A DNA stretch of 50,839 bases from an uncultured Eubacteriales bacterium (GCA_900545325.1 UQZE01000001.1:1-50839); one strand, 5' to 3'; shown: positions 23,977 to 32,265, counted from the stretch's first letter. The notes: a model not told the origin generated them from the letters alone. A program made the numbers and translations.

Positions 23977-23983
23977 ATTGCTT

Positions 23984-24817
23984 ATGAGTTTCATTGAAGT
24001 GAAAAACGTTAAATTCCGCTATCCGCAGACCAAAAAGGACGCGCTCGGCGGCATAGAACTTTCGATCGAAAAGGGCGAGTACGTATCGGTCATCGGGCAT
24101 AACGGGAGCGGCAAAAGCACGCTCGCGCGGCTCATGAACGGGCTTCTGCTCCCCACCGAGGGGGAAGTGCTCGTGGACGGGTTTTCCACCGCCGACAAGC
24201 AAAAGCTTTTCGAGATCAGAAAGCGCGTGGGCGTGGTGTTCCAAAATCCGGATAACCAGCTGGTCGCTTCCATCGTGGAGGACGACGTGGCTTTCGGCCC
24301 CGAAAACATCGGCGTGCCGAGAAAGGAGATCGGCGAACGCATAGATTTCGCCCTGAAAGCCGTCGGCATGGAGGAATACAGAAAGTCCACGCCCTCTCGC
24401 CTTTCGGGGGGACAGAAACAGCGCGTGGCCATCGCGGGGGTGCTGGCGATCAGGCCGGAAATGCTCATTCTGGACGAGTCCACCGCCATGCTCGACCCGC
24501 GCGGCAGAAAGGAAGTTACCGAGGTGGTGGAACGGCTCAACCGCGAAAACGGCATGACGGTGCTCACCATCACGCATTATATGGACGAGGTCTGCCGCGC
24601 CGACAGGGTGATCGTGCTGAGCGACGGGCAGATCGTCATGCAGGGCACGCCCGAAGAGATCTTCTCGCGCGAGGAAGAGCTGCGGAGATACGAGCTGGAC
24701 GTACCCGTGCCCGTTTTTATCGCGGACAAGCTGCGCGCGGGCGGCATGGACTTGAAAAAAGTATATTTCAAAGAACAGCTGGGTGAAGAATTATGCAGAT
24801 CGTTGCCGAAAAACTGA
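23984..24817 (+). CDS. ecfA1: ECF transporter ATPase A1
   Basis: The 277-residue ABC ATPase powers energy-coupling-factor vitamin and metal uptake. Walker A is GHNGSGKST (about 37-45), Q-loop VFQNPDNQLVAS (about 87-98, typical of CbiO/EcfA), signature LSGGQKQRVAIAG (about 142-154), Walker B MLILDESTAMLD (about 162-173) and the H-loop in TITHYMDE. ATG 23984 gives the usual start MSFIEVKNVKFRY. The 3' end overlaps ecfA2 by 25 bases. Confidence 0.95.
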   Translation: MSFIEVKNVKFRYPQTKKDALGGIELSIEKGEYVSVIGHNGSGKSTLARLMNGLLLPTEGEVLVDGFSTADKQKLFEIRKRVGVVFQNPDNQLVASIVEDDVAFGPENIGVPRKEIGERIDFALKAVGMEEYRKSTPSRLSGGQKQRVAIAGVLAIRPEMLILDESTAMLDPRGRKEVTEVVERLNRENGMTVLTITHYMDEVCRADRVIVLSDGQIVMQGTPEEIFSREEELRRYELDVPVPVFIADKLRAGGMDLKKVYFKEQLGEELCRSLPKN

Positions 24818-25659
24818 GCCACGTATATTCGCCGAAGTCTAAATTCGCCGTGGCGGCGCTGAAAGACGTTTCCCTCACGATAGACGAGGGGGAATTTTTC
24901 GGCATAATCGGGCACACGGGCAGCGGAAAATCGACCTTCGTGCAGCATCTGAACGGACTTATCAAAGCCGATAAGGGCAGCGGAAAACTGCGCGTGGGAG
25001 AATTCGACCTGCTCGATAAAAAGTGCGATTTCAAAAAACTCCGCGCAAAGATCGGCATGGTCTTTCAGTATCCCGAATACCAGCTTTTCGCCGATACGGT
25101 GGAGGCGGACGTCGCTTTCGGGCTGAGAAACTTTTTCCCAGGACTGAAAGAAGAAGAGGTGAAATTCCGCGTGAAAGAGGCGCTGGAAACGGTCGGCCTC
25201 GACTATGAGGAAGTAAAGGAAAAATCGCCTTTCGACCTTTCGGGGGGACAGAAACGGCGCGCGGCCATCGCGGGCGTTATCGTAACGAAGCCCGAGATCC
25301 TGGTGCTGGACGAGCCCGTGGCGGGGCTCGATCCCAAGGGCAAAAAGGAATTTTTCGCCCTGCTGCACGCCCTGCACGCGAGTTTCGTCAGAACCGTGGT
25401 TATCGTTTCGCACGATATGGACAATGTGGCGGAACATTGCACGCGCGTCGCCGTGTTCGACCACGGCAGGGTGTTCCGCGTGGCGGAGCCGAAAGAACTT
25501 TTCCGCGACGCGTCCGCGCTCGCGGAGCTGGGGCTGGACGTGCCCGTTACAGGGTATCTCGCAGACGTTCTCAGGAAAAACGGCACCCCCGTCGATACCG
25601 ATTTCACCGTGAACGACTTCACGCGGAAAGTGCTTGAAAAATGGAGGGAACGCGCATGA
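24793..25659 (+). CDS. ecfA2: ECF transporter ATPase A2
   Basis: The 288-residue ATPase pairs with EcfA1. Walker A GHTGSGKST (about 38-46), Q-loop VFQYPEYQLFADTV (about 90-103), signature LSGGQKRRAAIAG, Walker B ILVLDEPVAGLDPKG and the H-loop VSHDMDNVAEH are all intact. It overlaps ecfA1 by 25 bases and ecfT by an ATGA overlap, indicating tight translational coupling. Confidence 0.95.
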   Translation: MQIVAEKLSHVYSPKSKFAVAALKDVSLTIDEGEFFGIIGHTGSGKSTFVQHLNGLIKADKGSGKLRVGEFDLLDKKCDFKKLRAKIGMVFQYPEYQLFADTVEADVAFGLRNFFPGLKEEEVKFRVKEALETVGLDYEEVKEKSPFDLSGGQKRRAAIAGVIVTKPEILVLDEPVAGLDPKGKKEFFALLHALHASFVRTVVIVSHDMDNVAEHCTRVAVFDHGRVFRVAEPKELFRDASALAELGLDVPVTGYLADVLRKNGTPVDTDFTVNDFTRKVLEKWRERA

Positions 25660-26474
25660 AAGACGTTACCTTCGGCCAGTATTATCCCGCGGATTCCTTC
25701 GTGCACAAGATGGATCCGCGCGTGAAAATCGTGCTTTCCGTCGCCTATATCGTGGCGGTGTTTTTGGTGCGGGAGTTTCACTTTCTCGGCTTTGCCGCCG
25801 CGTTCGCGTTCATACTGCTCACCACGCTCGTCGCGCGCGTACCCTTCATGAAGGTGCTGCGCAGCATCAAGGCCATCATATTTTTCGTGATATTTTCCTC
25901 CGTGTTGCAGATCTTGTTCAATAAAGAGGGGACCGTGCTCGCGAAATGGTGGATTATAGAGATAACGAACGTCGGCCTGCTGCGGGCGGGTTTTATCACG
26001 CTGCGCATCGTGCTCGTCGTCATGGGCACCGCGCTGCTGACGCTCACGACCACGCCCGTGGAGATCGCGGACGGCATAGAGAGCCTGCTCACCCCCCTCA
26101 AATGGATAAAATTCCCCGTGCACGAATTCGCGCTCATCATGAGCATAGCCCTGCGCTTTATTCCTACGCTGATGGACGAAACGGACAGGATCATCAGCGC
26201 GCAGAAAGCGCGCGGCGCCGATTTTGAAAGCGGAAATATCTTCAAGCGAATCAAGGCGCTCGTGCCCATTTTGATCCCCCTGCTCATCAGCTCTTTCCGC
26301 CGCGCGGACGAGCTGGGCGACGCCATGGACGCCCGCTGTTATTCGGGCGCGAAAGGCAGAACGAAATACAAGAAAATGCGGCTCACGTACCGCGATCTGA
26401 TAGGTTTTGCGCTCACGGGCGGTCTCATTGCGGGCGTGGTGCTCTTAAACGGCGTGCTGGGGGTGGCGGTATGA
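25656..26474 (+). CDS. ecfT: ECF transporter transmembrane T component
   Basis: The 272-residue membrane protein (about five to six helices) couples the two ATPases to substrate-binding S components. It begins with FGQYYPADSFVHKMDPRVKI, typical of the family, and has the two coupling motifs near the C-terminal half: AQKARGADF (about 185-193, consensus AxxxRG) and AMDARCYSGA (about 225-234, second ARG-type motif). ATG 25656 overlaps the ecfA2 stop and follows GGAGGG. No S component gene is nearby, so this is probably a shared (group II) module. Confidence 0.95.
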   Translation: MKDVTFGQYYPADSFVHKMDPRVKIVLSVAYIVAVFLVREFHFLGFAAAFAFILLTTLVARVPFMKVLRSIKAIIFFVIFSSVLQILFNKEGTVLAKWWIIEITNVGLLRAGFITLRIVLVVMGTALLTLTTTPVEIADGIESLLTPLKWIKFPVHEFALIMSIALRFIPTLMDETDRIISAQKARGADFESGNIFKRIKALVPILIPLLISSFRRADELGDAMDARCYSGAKGRTKYKKMRLTYRDLIGFALTGGLIAGVVLLNGVLGVAV

Positions 26475-27220
26475 ACGTATATCTCGTTATCGAATACGAC
26501 GGCACCGATTACTGCGGCTGGCAGATCCAGCCCAACGGCGCGAGCGTGCAGGAGGAACTGCAGCGCGCGCTTTTTAAATTGACGGGCGAAAAGATTTCGG
26601 TTACGGGCAGCGGCAGAACGGACAGCGGCGTGCATGCGGCGGGGCAGACGGCCTCCTTTTCGGTCGAAAAGGAAAATATCCCTCCCGAAAATTACGCCCC
26701 GGCGCTCAACGGGCTTTTGCCCAAAGATATCCGCGTTCTCAAAAGCGGCCGCGCGCCCGACGGTTTCAACGCCCGCTTTTCGGCAAAGCGCAAAACCTAC
26801 CGCTATACCTTTTACGTTTCCGCCGTCGAGCGCCCGCTGTACGAGCGCTACGCCGTGCGTACGCTTCCGCTCGATACGGAAAAGATGCGCGCCGCGGCCG
26901 CGGTGCTCGTGGGGGAAAAGGACTTCAAATGTTTCTGCGCGGCGAATTCTTCGGTAAAGGACACGGTGCGCACCCTCTATTCGCTCGAAGTGGAGCGGCG
27001 GGGGGATTTCATCACCGTTACGGCGTGCGGCAACGGGTTTTTATACAATATGGTCCGCATCGTCGCGGGCACGCTGGCGGTGGCGGGCGAGGGAAAGCTG
27101 AGCGTTGAGGACGTGAAAAAAATCGTGGAAGGCGGAAAACGCGCGGAGGGTAAGACCATGCCCGCAAAGGGATTGTGCCTTCTTTCGGTGGAATACGGCG
27201 GCGCGTTACACAACATATAG
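26471..27220 (+). CDS. truA: tRNA pseudouridine(38-40) synthase
   Basis: The 249-residue enzyme makes pseudouridine in the tRNA anticodon arm. The catalytic Asp lies in GSGRTDSGVHAAGQ (about 47-60), with DGTDYCGWQIQPNG at 10-23, FNARFSAKRKTYRY near 98-111 and GNGFLYNMVRIVAGTL near 192-207, all family motifs. Its ATG overlaps the ecfT stop (ATGA). The ecfA1-ecfA2-ecfT-truA-rplM-rpsI order is a widely conserved Firmicute cluster. Confidence 0.96.
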   Translation: MNVYLVIEYDGTDYCGWQIQPNGASVQEELQRALFKLTGEKISVTGSGRTDSGVHAAGQTASFSVEKENIPPENYAPALNGLLPKDIRVLKSGRAPDGFNARFSAKRKTYRYTFYVSAVERPLYERYAVRTLPLDTEKMRAAAAVLVGEKDFKCFCAANSSVKDTVRTLYSLEVERRGDFITVTACGNGFLYNMVRIVAGTLAVAGEGKLSVEDVKKIVEGGKRAEGKTMPAKGLCLLSVEYGGALHNI

Positions 27221-27279
27221 TGTTCCGCCCGAAAAAAAAGACTATTTCCATAATTTTAAAGGAAAAAAGTAAATTTTGC

Positions 27280-27308
27280 TTGACAATAACGCGATAAAAT
27301 TATAAAAT
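27280..27308 (+). promoter_or_regulatory. rplM-rpsI promoter and leader
   Basis: TTGACA (27280-27285), 17 bases, TAAAAT (27303-27308). The transcript would have a leader of about 108 bases, where Firmicutes often carry an L13 autoregulatory element; I could not confirm that fold by eye. Confidence 0.75.
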
Positions 27309-27422
27309 AATTAAGCGTTTATAACGAAAAGTTTGTCAAAAGTAGGATTAGCCCCCCGAAATTTTTATCGTGTGTAAAAACAAACTTTTTGCGAAATAGA
27401 TATAAACAAGGAGAAATTTACG

Positions 27423-27854
27423 ATGAAAACCTACATGGCGCATGCTGAAACGGTTGAGAGAAAGTGGTATGTGGTCGATGCGGAAGGGATGCCTCTCGGC
27501 AGGCTCGCTTCGAGGGTAGCAGCAATTCTTCGCGGGAAGAACAAGCCTACTTTCACGCCGAACGTCGACACGGGTGATTTTGTTATCGTTGTAAACTGCG
27601 ATAAAGTCGTTCTTACGGGCAAAAAGCTGGAAGACAAGCTGTACCGTTACCATACGGGACACGTCGGCGGCCTGAAAACGATCACGTATAAGAAACTGAT
27701 GGAAAACAAATCCGATCTGGCTGTTTACGAAGCGGTCAAGGGAATGCTGCCGAAAAACAGTCTGGGCAGAGCTATGCTCAAAAAATTAAAGGTTTACAAG
27801 GGGCCCGAACACAACAACGCGGCGCAGAAACCCGAACCTTTGAAACTTATATAA
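27423..27854 (+). CDS. rplM: 50S ribosomal protein L13
   Basis: The 143-residue protein starts MKTYMAHAETVERKWYVVDA and contains PLGRLASRVAAILRGKNKP and MLPKNSLGRAMLKKLKVYKG, all characteristic of L13. Ribosome site AAGGAG precedes ATG 27423. rpsI follows after 13 bases. Confidence 0.98.
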   Translation: MKTYMAHAETVERKWYVVDAEGMPLGRLASRVAAILRGKNKPTFTPNVDTGDFVIVVNCDKVVLTGKKLEDKLYRYHTGHVGGLKTITYKKLMENKSDLAVYEAVKGMLPKNSLGRAMLKKLKVYKGPEHNNAAQKPEPLKLI

Positions 27855-27867
27855 GAGGTAGACGACA

Positions 27868-28281
27868 ATGGCTAAAACAGCGAGTAAGAAAAAAATTCAG
27901 TATTGGGGAACAGGCAGAAGAAAGAAGGCCGTCGCGCGTGTGCGTCTCATTCCGGGCGGCACGGGCGCAGTCGTCATCAACGGCAAGACCATCGACGAAT
28001 ATTTCGGGCTGGAAACGCTCAAATACATCGTCCGCCAGCCTTTGGCGGTAACGGATAACCTGTCGAAGTACGACGTGTACGTCAACGTGTTCGGCGGCGG
28101 TTTCACCGGTCAGGCGGGCGCGATCCGTCACGGCCTCGCGCGCGCTCTTATCGTTGCGGAACCCGAACTCCGTCCCATCGTCAAAAAGGAAGGTTTCCTC
28201 ACGAGGGATTCGAGAATGAAGGAAAGAAAGAAGTACGGCTTGAAAAAAGCCCGCCGCGCTCCGCAGTTCTCGAAGAGATAA
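27868..28281 (+). CDS. rpsI: 30S ribosomal protein S9
   Basis: The 137-residue protein has the S9 motifs YWGTGRRKKAVARVRL (about 12-27), GQAGAIRHGLARAL (about 87-100) and the conserved C-terminal tail ending SKR, which reaches the ribosomal P site. Ribosome site AGAGGTAG precedes the ATG. Confidence 0.98.
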   Translation: MAKTASKKKIQYWGTGRRKKAVARVRLIPGGTGAVVINGKTIDEYFGLETLKYIVRQPLAVTDNLSKYDVYVNVFGGGFTGQAGAIRHGLARALIVAEPELRPIVKKEGFLTRDSRMKERKKYGLKKARRAPQFSKR

Positions 28282-28288
28282 TTTTACG

Positions 28289-28330
28289 GAAAAAATACAA
28301 AACGGAAAGGCGTTTGCCTTTCCGTTTTTT
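28289..28330. terminator. Bidirectional terminator
   Basis: AAACGGAAAGGCG and CCTTTCCGTTT pair with T tracts on both strands, between convergent rpsI and the minus-strand gene at 28334. Confidence 0.9.
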
Positions 28331-28333
28331 GCG

Positions 28334-28687
28334 TTATTTCTTTTTGTTCACGCGCTTGATGAAATCGTCGTGCGACTTCATGGCGGAGATCAGCGGGTTG
28401 GCGTCGATCTTTATCCGTTCGGGCGCCGTCTGCGGGGCCTGTTCTTTCTGCGGCGGGGCGTTCTTGCTGCCGAAAAGGTTCAAAAGAGAGCCGAGTCCGC
28501 CCTGCGAAAGCGCGGAGCCGATATTGCCGAGAAGATCGTTTCCCGCGCCGCCCTTTTCGGCCTGCGCCGTTTCCGTCTGCGGGGGCGCTTCGTTTCGGCT
28601 TTCCTTCGTTTCGGCGGAGGTTTCGGGCGAGCCGCCCGCGCCGCCGCCCAGCATCGATAAAATCTTCATGATCGAAAAATTTTCCAT
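28334..28687 (-). CDS. Hypothetical low-complexity protein
   Basis: The 117-residue product has a short N-terminal segment (MENFSIMKILSMLGGGAGG), a middle rich in Ser, Glu, Ala and Pro, a Gly/Leu-rich segment (LGNIGSALSQGGLGSLLNLFG, shortened here) at about 53-73, and a C-terminus with NPLISAMKSHDDFIKRVNKK. The DFIKRV ending with a preceding amphipathic stretch resembles small uncharacterised proteins in other Clostridia, from memory only. No signal peptide or catalytic motif is seen. It stands alone, between a bidirectional terminator and the lipoprotein promoter. Confidence 0.55.
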   Translation of the reverse strand: MENFSIMKILSMLGGGAGGSPETSAETKESRNEAPPQTETAQAEKGGAGNDLLGNIGSALSQGGLGSLLNLFGSKNAPPQKEQAPQTAPERIKIDANPLISAMKSHDDFIKRVNKKK

Positions 28688-28769
28688 TGAAATACCTGCC
28701 CTTATGCCCCAAATGCCTTTTCTTTCCTGCCGAAATCGACAGTAATTTTAAAAACTTGCCGCAATTTTA

Positions 28770-28798
28770 TTGCAAAGTGCGGAAATTTAATATATAAT
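28770..28798 (+). promoter_or_regulatory. Promoter of the large lipoprotein gene
   Basis: TTGCAA (28770-28775), 17 bases, TATAAT (28793-28798); about 100 bases of leader before ATG 28905. Confidence 0.7.
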
Positions 28799-28904
28799 AG
28801 ATTAGCGTAAATCATTATAAGCATTAAAATTATATGCGGCGCGGCGGGGGAAATATGCCGTTCCGCGGTGATTTTTTGATATGCTTGACAGGAGTAAGAT
28901 CAAC

Positions 28905-30749
28905 ATGGTGAAAAAATTGCTCAAAACAATAGCGGTGGCGGCGGTAACGGCGGCTCTGGCGGTAAGCGCGGTCGCGTGCGGCGGCGCGTGGAAGTCGAAC
29001 GTGACGCTGACAAGCCCCGGTCCGCTCGTCAGAAACGGCGGATTCGTCGCGGAAACGGAAAATTACGTTTACTTTATCAACGGCGAGGAAACGTATACCG
29101 AAAACAACAAGCTCGGCACGCCCGTCAAAGGTTCGCTGATGGTTGCGGAAAAGTCCAAGCTTGCCGACGGCGGCGCGGAAGCGCAGACGGTCGTTCCCAA
29201 GCTCTTTGCGGCGGGGGATCTTACCGCGGGCGTATATATCTACGGCGACAAGGTTTACTACGCCACGCCGTCCGTGAAAAAGAACACCAGCGGCGCCGCG
29301 GCAACCGACTATCTGGACGTATGTTCTTCCACGCTCGACGGAAAAACGCACACCACCTATACCACCGTCAAGGGCAACGCCACGAATTACAGATTTGTAC
29401 AGGTCGGCGAGAGCGTGCATTTCGTCTACTATAACAGCGAGGACACCGAACTTATAGATTACAACGTTTCGTCCAAGACCGAAAAAGTCATTGAAGACGA
29501 AGTTTCCGCGGTCAAGTTCGTCGCGAACGAAGCGCTTTCGGGCGCGACCGTGCTGTATACCGTCGTTCCCAAGAACGAAAGCACCAACCAGAGCGAAACC
29601 TACAACGTGCTTTACGGCTATATGCCTTCGAACGACGACGCGTCGAACAAGGGCACGGAGATCGCAAGCGGCAAGGGCAAAGAAAACGCCGAAGTCGGCC
29701 AGCGCGGGCCCGATTCCACCTATGCGGTAACGCTTGCGACGGGCGAATATGTATTCTTTACCAAGACGACGACGCTCGACAGCGAAAAGGTGGAAACCTA
29801 CGGCGCGAAAGTGAGCGATTTGATGTCGTCCAAGACGGAAAACGCCGTCAAATACGAAGACAATACCGATAAAATAGCCGATACCACCCTTTTCACCGAC
29901 CTTAGAACGGCGTATGCGGTGGACGGCGATTACGTGGTGAAATATTCCGACAGCGAGGGAAAAGCCCTTAAAAACAAAGAAACGGTCGCAAAAGTCGGCG
30001 TGAGCAAACTGCTGTTCCTCAACGGGAACGATCTTTATTACATCAGTTCTTCGAGCGAACTTGCGAAAGTGGACGTTTCCGACGCGGAAGCCGAACAGAT
30101 CAGAGTTTCCGAAGGCGCGGTCGTTACCGACTGGTTCGCGCCCGTTGCGGCGGGCGGCTACGTGTTCTATCTCGACGCGCAGACGGACGGGCTGAGCTAC
30201 GTGAATTACGCGGCGCTCGACGGCACCGTCGTCGCGGAGGATACGGACGACGACGAAGAGGACGACCTTTGGTATATCAAAAACACCTATTTCCTCGGCG
30301 AGATGAAAGACGCCGATAAGGTAACGGTGGTTTCTTCTAAGATCAGCGCGCTTTCCACGGACGTAACGCAGATCACTTACGACGCCGAGGAAAAGAAGTT
30401 CGAGCAGGAAGAACAGATCGCGGAAGCGCGCGCGGCGTATAACGGCCTGAGCGACAAGCTGAAGAAAGAAATTTCCAAGGACGAGCTTAAGATACTCGAA
30501 AAGTACGAAAACTATTTGGACGTCAGCAAGGAGCTGAACGAATTGCTCGTATACGGCGGACCGACGGGCGTGGATCACGTTGCCGTTACCGCTGAGAACA
30601 AGGACGAGTTACAGGCGATTATCGACAGCGTAAACGCCAGAATGGAAGAACTCGAGTACACCTCCGCGGATAAGGGAAATCTCCTTAAAAACGGAATGTG
30701 GGCTTTACAGGAAGTGCAGAAGGCCATCGACGAACTCAACGAGGCTTAA
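28905..30749 (+). CDS. Large lipoprotein with beta-propeller-like repeats, unknown function
   Basis: The 614-residue protein begins with a lipoprotein signal peptide (lipobox SAVAC, Cys about residue 25). Much of the rest is built from repeated short strands of the form GxxVYFxxG/DxxYYxS (NYVYFINGEE, DKVYYATPS, ESVHFVYYN, NDLYYISSS, GYVFYLDAQ), suggesting a surface beta-propeller similar to DUF5050-type proteins. The C-terminal 110 residues are acidic, alpha-helical and coiled-coil-like (EEKKFEQEEQIAEARAAYNG). ATG 28905 follows AGGAG; the upstream in-frame ATG at 28881 lacks a ribosome site. No enzyme motif is visible. A cell-surface binding role is inference. Confidence 0.75.
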   Translation: MVKKLLKTIAVAAVTAALAVSAVACGGAWKSNVTLTSPGPLVRNGGFVAETENYVYFINGEETYTENNKLGTPVKGSLMVAEKSKLADGGAEAQTVVPKLFAAGDLTAGVYIYGDKVYYATPSVKKNTSGAAATDYLDVCSSTLDGKTHTTYTTVKGNATNYRFVQVGESVHFVYYNSEDTELIDYNVSSKTEKVIEDEVSAVKFVANEALSGATVLYTVVPKNESTNQSETYNVLYGYMPSNDDASNKGTEIASGKGKENAEVGQRGPDSTYAVTLATGEYVFFTKTTTLDSEKVETYGAKVSDLMSSKTENAVKYEDNTDKIADTTLFTDLRTAYAVDGDYVVKYSDSEGKALKNKETVAKVGVSKLLFLNGNDLYYISSSSELAKVDVSDAEAEQIRVSEGAVVTDWFAPVAAGGYVFYLDAQTDGLSYVNYAALDGTVVAEDTDDDEEDDLWYIKNTYFLGEMKDADKVTVVSSKISALSTDVTQITYDAEEKKFEQEEQIAEARAAYNGLSDKLKKEISKDELKILEKYENYLDVSKELNELLVYGGPTGVDHVAVTAENKDELQAIIDSVNARMEELEYTSADKGNLLKNGMWALQEVQKAIDELNEA

Positions 30750-30765
30750 AACACAAGGCATAGAT

Positions 30766-30795
30766 CGGGGCGCTTGCACAAGCGCCCTTTTTGTT
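30766..30795 (+). terminator. Lipoprotein gene terminator
   Basis: GGGGCGCTTG and CAAGCGCCC pair over a tiny loop and are followed by TTTTTGTTT. Confidence 0.9.
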
Positions 30796-30835
30796 TCCTC
30801 CGCGGTCCGTCGGGCCGCGGGCGGGAATATATAAT

Positions 30836-30946
30836 GATTAGTAAATTAAAACAAAAATAATGCTCGAAAAAAAATACGGCGGCGGGTGTAAATCCCGCGG
30901 CTTTACACTGCGGCGCAATCGGTCAACTTTGCGCCGCAGTTTTTTT
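30836..30946 (+). ncRNA. Possible small RNA or attenuator ending in a terminator
   Basis: A -10-like TATAAT (30830-30835, no good -35) is followed by two mutually exclusive hairpins (GCGGG/CCCGC versus GTGTAAA/TTTACAC, 30882-30908) and a 12-base-pair terminator stem (30907-30940) with a T run. The unit would give an RNA of about 105 bases with no coding frame. It could also act as an attenuator on a long spo0A leader. Confidence 0.3.
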
Positions 30947-30978
30947 GACGTTAAATCGCCTTAACGGCAAGTATAAAA

Positions 30979-31144
30979 TTCGACAAGAATTTTAAAAAAC
31001 GTCAGTTTTTGACTATTTATTTTTCCGGTATACAAAACGCCAAAAAAGGATATAATTTAACATATTAAACGGTTTATGCGCCAAAGTTCGTTCCCTTTTG
31101 ATCTTTAAGGCAAAAAAAGTAGAAAAAAGCAAGAAATTTCGACA
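30979..31144. promoter_or_regulatory. Two Spo0A boxes upstream of spo0A
   Basis: TTCGACA, the exact complement of the 0A box TGTCGAA, occurs at 30979-30985 and 31138-31144, 264 and 105 bases before the start codon. Self-control by Spo0A is expected. Confidence 0.6.
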
Positions 31145-31248
31145 AATATTGTTCAAAAATGCTTTTATTTTTCGGTAAAATGGTGTAAAATAGAATACGG
31201 TTATTTCGCGAAAGAATAATCAAATAAATTTTAAGGAGGATAGTTTCA

Positions 31249-32013
31249 TTGGAGAAGAAATCCATCGTTATCATTCAGGATAACGAAAAGAGGAACATGG
31301 AACTGCAAAAAATCATTGCCGCAACTTCCGATCTGGAAGTCGTCGGCATCGCGACAGACGGAATCGGCGGATATAAGCTGATCGAAGAAAAGAAACCCGA
31401 TTTCGTCGTTTCCGAACTGCTGCTCGCCGGCTTCGACGGGTTCTGTATTCTCGACAAACTGAGATCTTCGGGGCTGGAAACAAAGGTCATACTCGTGAGC
31501 GCGTTCGTCCGCGAAGACATCGTCGCAAAAGCTCTTTCCAAAGGCGCGGCGTTTTTTATCGCGAAACCTTACGCTTACGAAGTGCTTATCGAGCGCATTC
31601 GCGACCTCGACGAAACCAGGGCGGCGCAGAAGGCGCGCGTTTACGGCGAGGGCGTCAGGCGCAACACGCTCGACGAAAAGATAAGCAATATTTTTATAAA
31701 CGTAGGTATACCTCCTCACATCAAAGGGTATGCTTATCTGCGGGAAGGCGTTAAGATGGCCGTGGACAACCCCGACATCATCAACAACATCACCAAAAAA
31801 CTCTATCCCATGATCGGCGAAAGATATTCCACCAGCGCCAGCAAAGTGGAAAGGGCGATCCGCCACGCGATAGAAGTCGCCTGGAACAGAGGGCGCATCG
31901 AAAGCATAAACAATATTTTGGGCGTGAGGGCTTATATCGGCGCCGAAAAACCTACCAACGGGGAATTTATCGCCCTCGTCGCGGATAAAATGCTTTTGGA
32001 AAAAGTGCAGTAA
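31249..32013 (+). CDS. spo0A: Sporulation master regulator Spo0A with Glu at the phosphorylation site
   Basis: The 254-residue protein starts at TTG 31249 behind AAGGAGG. The C-terminal DNA-binding domain (about 140-254) is clearly Spo0A: GIPPHIKGYAYLREGVKMAV, SASKVERAIRHAIEVAW and KPTNGEFIALVADK. The receiver aligns with B. subtilis Spo0A without gaps up to the active site, yet Asp10 is Gln10 (IIQDN) and the phospho-acceptor Asp56 is Glu56 (PDFVVSELLLAG). Asp11, the Thr/Ser position (VSAF) and the Lys (IAKPY) are kept. Glu can mimic phospho-Asp, so activity may not depend on a kinase; loss of switching is the alternative. It controls entry into sporulation. Confidence 0.95.
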   Translation: MEKKSIVIIQDNEKRNMELQKIIAATSDLEVVGIATDGIGGYKLIEEKKPDFVVSELLLAGFDGFCILDKLRSSGLETKVILVSAFVREDIVAKALSKGAAFFIAKPYAYEVLIERIRDLDETRAAQKARVYGEGVRRNTLDEKISNIFINVGIPPHIKGYAYLREGVKMAVDNPDIINNITKKLYPMIGERYSTSASKVERAIRHAIEVAWNRGRIESINNILGVRAYIGAEKPTNGEFIALVADKMLLEKVQ

Positions 32014-32046
32014 AATAAAAAATTTAAAAAATTATATCAAAAATAG

Positions 32047-32075
32047 TTTACAAATCGGACTTTTATTGCTAAAAT
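32047..32075 (+). promoter_or_regulatory. Promoter of the zinc-ribbon acidic protein gene
   Basis: TTTACA (32047-32052), 17 bases, TAAAAT (32070-32075). The 5' leader would be about 185 bases; no known riboswitch was recognised in it. Confidence 0.6.
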
Positions 32076-32265
32076 CTTATGCGATACTGAAAAGATGAGC
32101 CGAAAGCCGAAAAAATCGCTGAAAAGTAACTTTTTTTCGCGGCGGCACAATACAATAAGTATACGGACGTATTCCCGATGAAAACGGCGGCTCGATTTTT
32201 GGGGGAGTTAAACCGAGGGAAAGGTTCCGGCAAACAAGGAAAAAACGTAGTAAGAGGATTTGGAT

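Larger units (their letters stand above)
23592..23983. other. GC-rich gap with strong hairpins between PFOR and ecfA1
   Basis: The left part holds the PFOR promoter: minus strand TTGACT (23682-23677), 17 bases, TATAAT (23659-23654). Bases 23710-23935 are very GC-rich and contain hairpins CCTCCCGC/GCGGGAGG (23756-23773) and CCCGTCCGCG/CGCGGACGGG (23851-23880), and the 12-base direct repeat CGGCGCCGCCGT at 23809 and 23894. No convincing gene is present; long Arg/Pro-rich frames here look like composition effects. It might encode a structured RNA or be a remnant repeat. Confidence 0.4.
30750..31248. other. Regulatory gap upstream of spo0A
   Basis: In order, the gap holds the lipoprotein terminator (30766-30795), a TATAAT at 30830, two alternative hairpins and a second strong terminator (30882-30946), a perfect 0A box at 30979-30985, a second at 31138-31144, a weak promoter-like pair (TTTTAT 31163, 17 bases, TAAAAT 31186) and the spo0A ribosome site AAGGAGG. 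No open frame of note was found. Confidence 0.6.

Noticed and set aside
23719..23994. Arg/Pro-rich minus-strand frame in the GC-rich gap
   Set aside because: No ribosome site, no recognisable domain, and the other frames of the same block are also open; composition explains it.
32085..32120. Hammerhead-like letters (GATGAG...GAAA) in the zinc-ribbon gene leader
   Set aside because: The core CTGATGAG/CGAAA order and the flanking stems could not be completed.
32140..32250. Possible riboswitch in the long leader before the zinc-ribbon gene
   Set aside because: I compared it mentally with c-di-GMP, THF and similar classes and found no conserved core; a covariance-model search would decide.
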